A stretch of 64,000 bases of DNA. It comes from Triplophysa rosa. Its lineage: Eukaryota; Chordata; Actinopteri; Cypriniformes; Nemacheilidae. The stretch covers positions 14,849,154 through 14,913,153 of the forward strand of contig NC_079902.1 of the NCBI RefSeq assembly GCF_024868665.1. The letters are read 5' to 3'. Positions 35,479 through 49,854 of this stretch are shown one piece after another. Made by a program: the position numbers and the translations under genes. The notes beneath the pieces are model-generated. The model saw nothing but the letters and a program-made list of their open reading frames with translations, had not been told where the DNA came from and searched no databases. Positions within the stretch are counted from its first letter, which is position 1; each line of letters begins with the position of its first letter.

Positions 35479-36607
35479 AGCTGGGTAGTAACGGATTACA
35501 TGTAGTCTGGATTGCGTAATCAGATTCCAAAAATCAAGTACTTGTGATTAGAGTTAATTACATTTTAAAATACTCATATTCAGACTACAGTTACTTTTTA
35601 ATGGATTACATGATTACATATTATTCACAGAATGGCAGTTCAGTGATTCTCCCTACATTTTTTATTTCACTTTTTTTCTACCACACAGAGATGCAAAATG
35701 CAACGGCACTCTGCATTTGACAGCTGGATGTACAGACACTAGGGGTGTGACGAGACACTTAAACCCAAAGTATAGTCCGGCAGTTCGCGCGCAACCCGCA
35801 TGAGTCATCAGGAGGATCTGCAGTCGTCCGCACACCCCATCCGCGTGCAGCCCAATTTTTGACCGCGTGGACGGAACACGTAAAACAGCGCATGCGCGAA
35901 AAATGTTGAATCGGCCGAGTCGTTCTGTGCATGTGTCGAACTCGTCTATCTGCGCTTATCTGCGATTGAGTATGCTCAAGAAGCTGTGCGGACGTGTTTG
36001 TGCGCGAGACAGACGCGGAAAGTCAAATATACCCGGCCATTTACTCCAGAGATGAGACAAAATTGGGATCACGAGAAGAAGGCAAGATTTTTACACTATT
36101 TTTAAGTAATCCTCAATGATGAAGTATATGAAAAAACGATCTTTTAGTCAACTGAAAATCGGAAAATGCATTTTGAAGGTGAAGTATTAGGGCACCTTCA
36201 ATACTAATTTCACCATCAAACGCCATCATGCTGATATCATGAGACATTATCGAGAAATCTTGTCAAATTGTAATCTCTCGAGATCTTGTCACACCCGTAA
36301 TAGACACCATTTCATCTTTAAGGAAATTCATGGGAAAACTATTCGTGTTACTATCAGTAAACATTAACAGTCTGTTATATCAGTGTTAGTATTTTGTCCG
36401 CACTGTCAAAATAGTACGGAATTATCCTGCTTTAATATATGTGACATCAAATAAGATTTAAATCAAAAGTTATCTGACTGTAATTCAAACGTAGTCAGAT
36501 TACGTTACCAAAATGTATAATTCAAGAGATTAGATTACTGACTACAAATTTCATCACGTAATCTGTAATCAGTAATTGATTACAATTTATAAGTAATATA
36601 CCCAGCT
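35479..36607. mobile_element. Inverted-repeat element (AGCTGGGTAGTAACGGATTAC family) with nested insertion
   Basis: The outer ends are inverted: AGCTGGGTAGTAACGGATTA at the left and TATACCCAGCT at the right, with repeated GTAATCAGATT/GATTAC motifs in both arms. This is a frequent teleost repeat that folds into a hairpin. It is interrupted by a second inverted-repeat element at 35742-36297. Confidence 0.8.
35742..36297. mobile_element. Nested inverted-repeat element (GGGTGTGACGAGA termini)
   Basis: The left end GGGGTGTGACGAGACAC is mirrored by TCTCGAGATCTTGTCACACC at the right. The interior 35770-36060 is strikingly CpG-rich (several GCGCG and CGCATGCGC strings) compared with the AT-rich surroundings and may be a third inserted element. 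No credible protein is encoded. Confidence 0.75.
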
Positions 36608-39995
<3,388 letters not shown>

Positions 39996-40578
39996 TGTGA
40001 CCCTGGACCACAAAACCAGTCATAAGGGTCAATTTTTTAGATTGGGATTTATACATCATCTGATAGCTGAATAAATAAGCTTCTCATTGATGTATGGTTT
40101 GTTAGGACAATATTTGGCTGAGATACAACTATTTGAAAATCTGGAATGTATGCAAAAAAAAGTCTGTCAGAGGCGCTGTAGCAGGCCGTTGCTTTAACCG
40201 TATAATGTAGAGTAGACTAATGTAGAGTAATAATGTAGAGTAGATGAACCCGAAAGCGGAAATTCTAAGCTTTACATAGATACCAAACTTGAGTGGGTAA
40301 TTCCCAAAGAGCGGGAAGCAGCAAGCGAAGTTTGTAGGTGTGTTTCCAGCCATTTTTGTGATTATGTTGCATCCACTTGCTAAAATAAACTTTTGATATA
40401 TTTACAGTAGGAAATTGACTAAATACTCCCAAGGAACATGATCTTTACTTACAGTAATATCCTAATGATTTTTGGCATGAAAGAAAAATTAATAATTTTG
40501 ATCCATACAATGTATTGTTGGCTATTGCTACAAATATACCCGTGCTGTTTATAACTGGTTTTGTGGTCCAGGGTCACA
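39996..40578. mobile_element. Inverted-repeat element (TGTGACCCTGGACCACAAAA family) with altered interior
   Basis: The left terminus TGTGACCCTGGACCACAAAA is an exact inverse of the right TTTTGTGGTCCAGGGTCACA. Flanking blocks ACATCATCTGATAGCTGAAT and TTTTTGGCATGAAAGAAAAA match this well-known cyprinid family. The interior at about 40155-40375 does not look like the usual family and includes a TAATGTAGAGTAG tandem repeat and a GC-richer part. Confidence 0.85.
40203..40245 (+). repeat. Short tandem repeat (TAATGTAGAGTAG)
   Basis: Three imperfect copies inside the foreign interior of the element at 39996-40578. Confidence 0.8.
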
Positions 40579-41070
40579 AATGGCAGACAAACTCAACAAA
40601 TGAATTGTGCTGCTTGCTGAGTTTACAAAATTGTTGAACATTTGTAACTAATTATTTCTAGCTATTCAAATTTGTAAAACAGAAGATTTATCTATTTGCA
40701 CTGGCACAACTTGAAAAATGTCTCTGTATGGCATTAACATTGTTAAAACTGGCAGGGGATTTCCAGTTCCCAGCATGCTTTTATGTGACGGAACGGGGAA
40801 AGTAAACATTGAAATTAGGTGTTGTGCTAAGTGTTTTTTTGTGCTAAATATGAAAAGGCACAGTGTTTTATGTCCTGTTGTGCCAACAATTAAGTGACTA
40901 TTTATAAGGTGGTTGATTTGTACTAATATTTACAAAAATGTACAAGTACTAGAAAAAATAATACTGAAAGCCCATCTCTAACACTACCCTACCATCAATG
41001 AAATAAATGTAACTAAAATGTAGGAATGAGAACGCGGTTCATCAGTGAATTCACTTGTCCGTTTAATATT

Positions 41071-41355
41071 TAGATTTTTTTTAGATTTTTAGATTTTAGA
41101 TTTAGATTGAATTTATTGTCATTGCACATGTACAAGGCAACGAAATGTGACCTCTGCATTTAACCCATCCAGAGAGTAGTGAACACACGTACCCCCGGAG
41201 CAGTGGGCAGCTATCACTGCAGCGCCCGGGGAGCAAGTAGGGGTAAGGTGCCTTGCTCAAGGGCACCTCAGCTGTTACCCGCCGGCCCTGGGAATCGAAC
41301 CGGCAACCTTCTGGTCATGAGTCCGACTCTCTAACCATTAGGCCACAACTGCCCC
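41071..41355 (-). mobile_element. tRNA-derived SINE
   Basis: Read on the minus strand, the element starts GGGGCAGTTGTGGCCTAATG and has an RNA polymerase III A box (TGGCCTAATGG, 41335-41345) and B box (GGTTCGATTCC, 41291-41301) in tRNA-like spacing. A body follows with a GTGCCCTTGAGCAAGGCACC segment, then a tail containing TTTCGTTGCCTTGTACATG, GCACAATGACAATAAATTC-like sequence and AATCTAAA repeats. Imperfect flanking duplications (GTTTAATATT at 41061-41070, GTTAATATAT at 41356-41365) support retroposition. The tail resembles LINE 3' ends that such SINEs use for priming. Confidence 0.88.
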
Positions 41356-41365
41356 GTTAATATAT

Positions 41366-42518
41366 ACTGCACACTGAAATCTGAACAATAAACACTTTCT
41401 CGTTTGCTTCTTTTTCTGAATTTTTACCATGTCATCTTCCTAACACTTCCTACCAAAATCCCACTTAACATAATGTATGATTTAAATAGACAGATAATGA
41501 TATTTAGCATGCTAATATGCGCTACTGCTCACTAGTAGCTAACTAGAAAAAATATTTTTATTAGACAAGACCATTTTTAATTTGATTACTGTAACTCTAT
41601 TGAGTTAGATTTCTGCTACACGGCTATTTGAGTAGAGTTCACAGACAGTTTAATGTAACGTTAAGAAAGCCTATTTGTAATGTGTGGAATCAATAGCCAC
41701 AACTGAATTAAGTTCGGCCAAATTTTAGAAGGTATTTTAACATTGCAGCATGTTCAGCATTCAGCTTTAAGTTAAATATCATTACCTGTAGTCCAAACAG
41801 TTCAATTCAATTGAAACTTATTTCTAAAGTCCTTTTCACACTTTTACAAATAATCAGTGTAAAAAAGAAGATGTAAGAAAAAATGTAAAAGACATGGAAA
41901 AAACAGTATTGAAATTAGAAAAATTATATAAAAACACAGAAATTATCAAATAAACTGTACATTTTTGTCCTTTTCTTAATCAAGGGTACGCTTCAAAAAT
42001 ACCTGTATTTTGTCTGGAACTTTTCACAAGTCTTTAAGGTCAACAGTGCACTTATTTATATTGGCATACTGTAATACATGTTGTTTGGGCATGTATCTAT
42101 CTCAAACACAAATCTAGAAGAGGGAGTCAGCAACATCAACCACATGGCAAAACACATCTGGCAGATAGCAGCAGGATGCCAAATGTGCCATTTAGAGCCT
42201 ACTGAGAGAAAGACTTTAATAGCTAGATTTAGATGAACTAACTTCACTGTTGTCATGTATAGATGTAATAACAAAATACTGTCATACTGAAAACATACAG
42301 TACAATAGAACATCACATTTTATCAGCAAACTAGGGTCAATCCATGATAAATACAAAAAGGTTAAAATGTCTGCTTTTACACAATAGTTAGTTACTTAGA
42401 TTTTACTTAATTAAGTTTAATTTTGTGTGATGTAAAAATATCTTAACATCCTTAAAGGTGATTTTGTGTATTGTTTCAGATTTTTTTCTTGTTTAAAGCA
42501 TCAATCTAACAAACGATG
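41366..42518. other. AT-rich non-coding stretch
   Basis: No gene, and no repeat that I can name. Short A-rich runs occur around 41865-41935. Confidence 0.4.
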
Positions 42519-42720
42519 CAATGTTTATGCTCAAAACAATTTGCCAATTGGTAAGAAAAATAAACTTAATTGAAAAATATATTCTCTGAAAACAACTCTT
42601 ATTACCTTACACAGTTTTGCTTCTCGAGTAAATTGATCTTGTTCTCTTAAAACACGTTTAGAAATTGTATACTGGAAAATAAGACAAATACTGATTATGA
42701 AAATGATTTTATTGCAGTGT
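42519..42720. mobile_element. Partial MITE ending in TTGCAGTGT
   Basis: The block holds CAATTTGCCAATTGGTAAGA, CTGAAAACAACTCTTATTAC, ATACTGGAAAATAAGACAAA and the terminus ATTTTATTGCAGTGT, the order seen in a widespread fish inverted-repeat element. The left half is missing or unrecognisable. Confidence 0.6.
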
Positions 42721-43849
42721 TGGATCATTGCATCATTTACCATTTTTTGGTCCATCTGAACACCCCCCTTCCCTCTCCGTCATGCAGAACAGCTCAGTCT
42801 TTCTTCTTTCCTCCTCTCGCATCCATCAGCTTATTCTTTTCTTTCATTTCACGCCATGTGAGCCGACTCCTTTCATTTTGCAAGCATCCAAATACTGTGG
42901 CTAGGCTCAAGGGTACGGCATGCTACTATTTCATGAGAATAGAATGAGGCTGATCAGCGAAGAAGCTCGAGACTGCCAATATAACATGAGCCAAAAACAT
43001 TATACAGAAAGAGAGAGAGAGAGGTGGGAGTGAAAGACAGGGACTTATTTGAAGTAAGAGATTTGCGGCGAGAGAGAAGGAGAGATATAGTTGGAGAGAT
43101 GGGCGGGTAGAGTTTGGGTGAAAAAGGGAGAGAGCGAAAGAGAGGGGGAGTAGAAAGTAGAGGAAGGAAGATTGATGGAAATCTCGGGAGTTTCATTAAG
43201 CTGGATGTCGAAGAGCACAGTTTTCACGAGGGCTGTATCTATCAACGGGGACTCATCTCTTTCAAAGCCAGCTTAATTCTCAGATGGGAGTGTGTGTGAG
43301 CATGTGTGTGTGTCTGTGTGGTGGAGCGGGTTAGCGTATTTCAGCCACATAACTGCATTAACTGGTAAGGCCGTCAAGGAATAACAATTGAACGGTGTTG
43401 TTTGTGCGCTAGCCGTGAGCTGTATGTTGGTAAGACTGTTGGTCCCGCTCTTATGTGAACCCCCATATTCTTTGAGGTAGATGTGTTTCTCAGTATCATA
43501 GTCCGCAAAAAAAATGTGTGAGGAAAGAAGATTAAGGTGGATACTACAAGAAGCTGTTAAGCCATTTATGTTGTGGTCACGTGAATGAGATCGTATGTGC
43601 GATAATGTGAAGATTATTTTAATAACCTAAATGAAAGCTTACAGACCTTACAGTGCTATACATTTTCAAAATAGGTTGTAATGGGATATATTAAGAATAA
43701 ATCTAGCTGTGTGAATGCACTGTATTACAATATACTGTAGTGTATAGCTTTTCCATTAACAAGATCCTTTACAAGTCTCTTTTTACTTTCAAATCATTTT
43801 TCAGGTAAACGTATATCGTCACAATTGTAAAAGTTTACGAGTAACTTAA
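42721..43849. other. Non-coding stretch with purine-rich tract
   Basis: No gene. It includes a pyrimidine-rich segment (42740-42880) followed by a long purine-rich segment (43006-43170), then unique sequence with a short (GT)n at 43292-43320. Confidence 0.4.
43006..43170 (+). repeat. Purine-rich low-complexity tract
   Basis: G and A dominate this 165-base stretch (for example GAAAGAGAGGGGGAGTAGAA), interrupted by a few T-containing words. Confidence 0.7.
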
Positions 43850-44040
43850 AAAATTAAGTTATCCCCTGCCTTCAATTTTTTGTAATTATTACAATTCAAC
43901 TTAATATAAGTTAACATAACAATTTTGCATCAAATTCATTTAATAACTAATATTTTTACATTGAATTAACTCAAAACTTTAAGGCAGCCAGGTAAAAAAA
44001 TGTTTTAAAGTTGAAACAACAAATCAATTTTTACAGTGTA
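43850..44040. mobile_element. MITE ending in TTTTTACAGTGTA
   Basis: The right part GTTGAAACAACAAATCAATT then TTTACAGTGTA and the internal AAGGCAGCCAGG and TTGAATTAACTCAAAACTTT blocks match a common teleost non-autonomous DNA element. The left part (AAATTAAGTTATCCCCTGCC) is the imperfect mirror. Confidence 0.65.
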
Positions 44041-45278
44041 CTATTCTATTACACTGAACACAAACAGAGTCTCTGGAGTTTCACAACCCTGAAAATGCCT
44101 GAATGAGACAGCATCACACCATCCATACCCTGCTTGCCAGTCTAGGATGCCTGTTCTGGCATCACCATGGAGATGCAGTCCAAGAGAAATGCCATCTCTT
44201 TGATGCCAGCTGTACAGGGAGAGATAGAATTGTCCTTTTGGCAGTCTCAATTCATCAGTCTGCTGCCATGGAAATAATGGAGGAATCTAGACATTTTTGT
44301 ATTACAGTTGGGTATGTATAACTTAAATGGTTCACTGCACAGAGTTCTTGACACACTGTGAATCGATATTGTTGTACAGCGTGGGGTACGATATTAAAAC
44401 TGTGAGCACAGTGTTTTATTTGCCAGATGTATTACTTGTGATATCAGTCTGTATTTTTCATTATGGTCAAACAGCTCTCGCAAAATGACTCTGTTAAATT
44501 ATGAAGCTTTGTAACTTTGTAACATTTTGTACATCGAAGGGAACACTCTGAGTTCTCTGATTCACAGCCTGCTTGCAAATGCATGATTTTATTGATTATA
44601 TCATGCCATCCAGTAATCTTAATCCTAGATTCTCTCTTTCAATCCTGTCTTTATAAAATGTCCTGCGACAGAAAGATGGCATTGATGGAATTTTGAATTT
44701 TGCTGGGATTGTCCATCAGTTTGTCATCTACTGACCTGATTTACCATGGGTTCAGTACATCCCCAAGGGGTTTATGCAGTGGCCTACCTTTTAATTCTAA
44801 AGCTTTAAAAAAAGTTGGTGTGACTGGTAATTTGAGAAAGTTTATAATTTGAGAAAGTTTATAATTTAAGAAAGTGGATTTTCAAAGAGCTAGCTCAAGC
44901 TCAGACATTTGGTCAATTGTGCAGAATGGCAAAATGTGTTTCAGGTTATAAATGTAGCAGGCGGTTTTATCCATCCATCCTCAAATCTATTGCTCACTGA
45001 TGTTTGCGTTGTTGTTATGCAACAAAAATAGTCACTTTCTGAAGAATAATGCCTAAGGAACCTTTTGGTTATTTAAAGGGACAATTCACATTACAACATG
45101 TTATGTTAAGTGCATAGCAATTGGCGACATTCTCTTAAACCAAACAAGTGAAATTTGTAACCTGTGTTCACCCCAGTGCTCAAGTATTTGTAATATCGAG
45201 AGATGGGGGATTATTGATTTTAAACCGATTAAACTGATTTTATCTCTAAAAAAATGTAAGTTTAATACTTCATCCTTG
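44041..45278. other. Non-coding stretch
   Basis: No gene. A GC-richer unique segment lies at 44050-44260. A small tandem repeat lies at 44828-44875. Confidence 0.4.
44828..44875 (+). repeat. Short tandem repeat (TAATTTGAGAAAGTTTA)
   Basis: About two and a half near-identical 17-base units in a row. Confidence 0.85.
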
Positions 45279-45465
45279 CCCGGTTTCACAGACTAAAATG
45301 AATGTTTGAGCTGTTTTAACTGAAAATAACGTTCCCTGACATATATCTTAAAATTGATCAGTGCCATTGTTTTGTCTCAGTATGCACACCTGTAATGTTC
45401 TTTTCTAAAGCATTTTCATAAAAGTGACTTAAATACCCTAGCTAAACCTTATCTGTGAAACCGGG
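45279..45465. mobile_element. Inverted-repeat element with CCCGGTTTCACAG ends
   Basis: Left CCCGGTTTCACAG and right CTGTGAAACCGGG are perfect inverses. The interior aligns by eye to the reverse complement of 7750-7986 (shared CAGTGCCATTGTTTTG, CATTTTCATAAAAGTGACTT), so the two are the same family in opposite orientation. Confidence 0.85.
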
Positions 45466-46914
45466 CCCAAGACATAGGCATGAAAGTATACGGCATAACA
45501 AGAATGACCCTTTAGCAATCTAGACTTTAATTGTGTCAAAGATTCTGATGCGTTAATGGATCTAATGCTTGGAAACACTAATGAATGTTACAATCATCAT
45601 TCTAATAGTCAGTGTAGACAGCCGAATCTCATTGTCATTCCTGACAAGGTATGTCTGATGTCAGAATGGAGTGAGCCGAGCTCTGATTGGTGGATTCCTC
45701 TGAGGATGTGCCTAGGCAGAGAATGACATCAGCTGTGAGGCGCTGCCAGCACGCGGAGCGCTCTGCCAGTCTCCAGATGTACATGTAGAGGGAGGAAAGT
45801 GGATCTGAAGCCTAAACAGAGGGGATTGTTACCTATTTCATTTACCCAAATGAAGAAAAATCGATTTCTCTCATTCTCCATGCCCACCTGTTCCAAAGAG
45901 AGAGAGCGAGAAAAAGAGAGAGCGAGAGATGAATAAGATGTCGGGAGCTTAGCCAAGAGTAGAATTAACAGGAAACAGAAAGGAAAAAGTGGTAAAGGAG
46001 TGGAAAAAAACATCCGTCCTGCAGTAAATATGAGAGTGCTGCGCATTTGGACAAAGAGACAGGAAATAATGGGGGGAATTAGAATAAGTGGGCAAAAAAG
46101 ACATTGACGGTAAAGTGTGTGTGCGTGTGTGTGTACGTGTGTGTGTGGGGGGGGTATGTAATTAAAGCAGTTTACTCACAGGGCTCCCATGTTAAGGAAG
46201 CCCTCAGGCATCTCTTTCAAGCCAGCGTGGCGAGAGAGTCTAATACATGACAGTTGCGGATGAATCTTAAACAATGTTTGCTCCCTTGTGGGAGAGACAA
46301 AGAAATAAATAAAGGCTGCACTTCATCTGACATGTAATCAAATCCAGTATCTCAAAGAACATTTTTTTCTGATTTAATGAGAACAGTAATGACCCAAGGC
46401 ACTTATAAAAAGGGTTCTTAACGCAACTGCAGATCTTACATTTCAGCTTGCTACACTTCTGATGCAAATCCGACCATCGACGGGTAACAACACTTCCCAG
46501 CTCAGATGCTCAGAGAGAGAGAGCCTCATTTTTTTAAAAATATGTTCTTAAGTGCATTGTGAATTCTGAGGAAATGATAGCGAAACTCCAATTAGTGTTG
46601 TGACAGCTGCTGTGCTGGGTAGAAATAACCTTTTCTGTGCTAATACAAACAAAATAAATTGCAAACACTTCGTCAAATGCTCAACAATCAGCCCTGGATC
46701 ACGTAGGGAAAGAATAAAAATGCAATAACCATGTGAGGAATAAATCTGCCTGCTTCTCGAAATATTATCGAAAGTTAATTAACTTGAGCAACGGCATGCA
46801 ATGTTGATAGCTATTTGGCGGTGGCATACGCATTTGAGTGAAGGGGCGTGTCATGCATGAGCAGCATGCAGCATCATATTTAACTTCCTGATAACTTCAT
46901 GGTGAACTCTCCCT
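45466..46914. other. Non-coding stretch, partly GC-richer
   Basis: No gene. Unique sequence at 45590-45830, purine-rich sequence with GAGA runs at 45895-46080, a (GT)n tract at 46117-46147, and unique sequence at 46500-46860 that includes the palindrome AAGTTAATTAACTT (46772-46785). Confidence 0.4.
46117..46154. repeat. (GT)n microsatellite with terminal G run
   Basis: Imperfect GT run broken by GC and AC, ending in a run of G residues. Confidence 0.9.
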
Positions 46915-47254
46915 TTAAAGGGATAGTTCACAAAAAAATGTAAATTCTGTCATCATTTACTCACCCTTGGATTGTTACAAACTTTTATGAATTTCTTTGT
47001 TCTGCTAAACACGAAGAAAGATATTTGGAAGAACGTCAGTAACCAAACAGATCTCATTCCCCATTGACTCCCATAGTATTTGTTTTCCTTACTATGGCAG
47101 GAAATGGAGGATGAGATCTGTTTGGTTACTGACAATTTTCCAAATATCTTCCTTTTGTGTTCAGCAGTACAAAGACATTTATACAGATTTCAAACAACTT
47201 GAGGGTGAGTAAACGATGACCTAATATTCATTTTTGGGTGAACTATCCCTTTAA
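46915..47254. mobile_element. Angel-type element, near complete
   Basis: TTAAAGGGATAGTTCAC at the left and GGGTGAACTATCCCTTTAA at the right give matching TTAA flanks and near-perfect inverted termini. The centre contains the mirrored ACAGATCTCATTCCCCATTG and GGATGAGATCTGTTTGG blocks, so the whole 340 bases fold into a hairpin. Confidence 0.92.
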
Positions 47255-47284
47255 GTGCACAATTTTCAAACATTCAATTTATAC

Positions 47285-47306
47285 TATATATATATATATA
47301 TTATAT
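47285..47306. repeat. (TA)n simple repeat
   Basis: A short TA run just beyond the right end of the element at 46915-47254. Confidence 0.9.
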
Positions 47307-48984
47307 ACAAAATTAGTGTGTGAAAATAGAGCACTTTAAATGCATTTAAATGCATTATACTGAACTACCTGGCACCTGAATAAGGGAAAGGAAAATAATA
47401 GCACTGTTACAAAATTTAGTGAACTGCCTCAGTCCTTACTGCCTGCATCTGATGCTAAGCTAATAGTGCAATAACATAAACTTCTGTATTATCAGTATTG
47501 CCACATTGCAACATTGGATTGGATTGTAGGGCTGCCATCTCTGCAAAGGATACAAGTGATACGCTTCCTACCTTTGATACGTTTTTCACCTTTTGAAATA
47601 GCCTTTATGTCTAAGTCTGTGCCTTCAGTAGTGCATCTCACTGTGGTTCAGGACAGATCAAATCAAACACATTGTGCTTAATTTAACATGACATCAGCAG
47701 TTTCAGCACAAAAATTTCAAAGAGGTGGTAATTCAGGTGTTAAGGTAAATACAGAAAATTTGTTTGTTTATGCAATTATTTCTTCAGGGAGTTGACTAGT
47801 AATAGGTATTCTTTATAGAGGTTCAATTAATGCAGTCAGGTTAACAGATTTTAAGGGATTCCAGACACTCTCTGCCAGTGAGATATTAAAAAAGAGGACA
47901 GGATTTAGATAGGCATCTTTATTGTCTGTGAGGCCTTTACTATTAAAGATGTTTACTTCTTTTGAATTCTTTAAAATGCAGGACAGGTGAGGGGAAAGAA
48001 GAGCTCAGAGTGCAGACAAGTGTAACAGTGTGTTTACAGATGATATGGTCTGCAAACTGACCATTGGCTACAAAGCAACCAGAAATGAATGGAAAATGAG
48101 AAAGAGAGATGGTCCCTCGCCATCTAATAGAATAAATTAGAAATTATTCTATCCATCCCTTTTTCTCACCCTCGTTTCTGCCTTATTTGCACACGTTCTA
48201 TTCTATCTCTCTTTATCAATTTATTCCTGCACATCGTTTTTTCACCATCAGCCAATCTTTTCATCTGTCTCATTTCCTATTTAACAGTCTCCTGCCTTTT
48301 TTCCCATTTTTTTCCCGGTGCCTTCCTCGGCTCAACCTCTTTCTCTTTACTCCCATTCCGTTTTTTCTCTTGTCTGAAATTGGGAACAGAGCAGCTGGTA
48401 ATTGAAGATCATTGTCTCTCTCCGGGCCCTCAGGATTTGCAATGCTTTTTTCTCCACAGCTCATCTGTGTGAGTATTCTCAGCTCGCCGGCCAATTTTGG
48501 CCTCTCTTTTTTGTTTGCTTTTTTCCCATAAACTCTCCGAGGCTTTTCAAATTTTCATTTAAGAGGGCCAAGCACATTGCGTTTATGCCACAATCTATCG
48601 GACACTTTTCTTCATCCTTTTTCTTTCTCTGTCTCGTGCTCATTCTGTAAGTGCGACTCATTTTCTTCTCGGCTAACATCTCTCTGTGTGTGCTCCTCTC
48701 TTTATTTCACGGGAAAGAGGTTCAACAAGTGAGGAGTGGCACAAAAACTGCGAACAGGTTAAAAATTAGCATGAAACTTTGGAAGAAAATAGTGTCTTAT
48801 TCTGTACTGTAGGTACTTTCGTTGTTATTTGAAGGCACTTTTTATGTCAAAGAGTGATTAGGCTGACATTTTACACTTGATCCAATATCTGGACATTCGT
48901 CATTTTGAAGCAGTGATAGATATGGGGGCCAATTTTTGAGCCCTGGACATTTTTCAGCTTTTCAAGATTAATTCATTTTTTTCC
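47307..48984. other. Non-coding stretch with a pyrimidine-rich segment
   Basis: No gene. From about 48140 to 48700 the plus strand is rich in C and T (for example TTTCTCTTTACTCCCATTCC), which leaves long open frames on both strands without recognisable products. Confidence 0.4.
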
Positions 48985-49259
48985 AACATAGTCTCATGGC
49001 AAATGGTAACTATTTTATCAGATTTGTACGAATTTTTACGATTTCTTTCATACATTGCCAGTGCCAGTGCCGTTTTTAAGGGGTGGGGTTGTGGGATGGG
49101 TTAGGGGTGGGACTTCTCTGTTGCGTCTCTGTTGCTTTTTTCTAATAATAATACAAAAATAATTAATTTGAATTATTATTATTATTATTATTACTATTAT
49201 TAGAAGTATGAATTCATATAAAATAGCTACCTTGTAAAACAATTCCTATGTGATCAGTG
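48985..49259. mobile_element. Inverted-repeat element (AGTCTCATGGCAAATGGTAA family)
   Basis: The left part has GTCTCATGGCAAATGGTAAC and TTTGTACGAATTTTTACGAT; the right part has GTATGAATTCATATAAAATA and a TGTGATCAG end. The centre has GGGATGGGTTAGGGGTGGGA followed by an ATT-rich run. It is the same family as 52129-52389. Confidence 0.7.
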
Positions 49260-49299
49260 TTTTTTCTGACTAGTGTGACATCTATTTATATAAAATACT

Positions 49300-49854
49300 A
49301 AGGGGTCATATGACAAGGTTAAAACAAATATTATCGACTGTTTTATATGTAATGCAATGTGTATACACGATTTGAGGTTAAGAAACGCTGTATTTTCCAC
49401 ATACCGTGCATGTTTGTATCTCCTCTTTGCCCCGCCTCTCTGAAACGCACAGATTTTTAACAAAGCTCTTCGCTCTGAAAAGCGAGGTGTGCTATGATTG
49501 GCCAGTTAACCAGTGCGTAGTGATTGGTCAAATACTGCAAGCGTGTGACGGAAATGTAACGCTTCTTACCAAATTCAGGTTCCAAAGCAATTGTACTGAC
49601 AGGTACGCCCACCTCACTAGCGTATACATTTACGCGGTCTTAGTCAACTCATACCACGAACTGACGTAGTTTTTTGGGGTGTGGTTACACGAGGCGTTTC
49701 AGGCAGGTCTGGGTGAGCATTCGCTTTTAGATAGAATGCATCTTTTCTTCTGACACCTTAATTTTTGCAATTGTACGTGTCTAATACATGCATGGGCAAC
49801 TTATAACACACCAAAGACACAGAAAAACACGTGTTCGTGCCATATGACCCCTTA
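49300..49854. mobile_element. Inverted-repeat element (AAGGGGTCATATGAC termini)
   Basis: The left AAGGGGTCATATGACA (first A at 49300) is mirrored by the right GCCATATGACCCCTTAA. The 555-base body holds GCCCCGCCTCTCTGAAACGC, TGATTGGCCAGTTAACCAGT and GCGTGTGACGGAAATGTAAC, an order I recall from a common cyprinid repeat. No transposase is encoded. It is CpG-richer than its flanks. Confidence 0.8.

Noticed and set aside
41281..41355. Functional tRNA gene
   Set aside because: The A and B boxes belong to the head of a SINE with a 3' tail and flanking duplications; a full cloverleaf is not evident.
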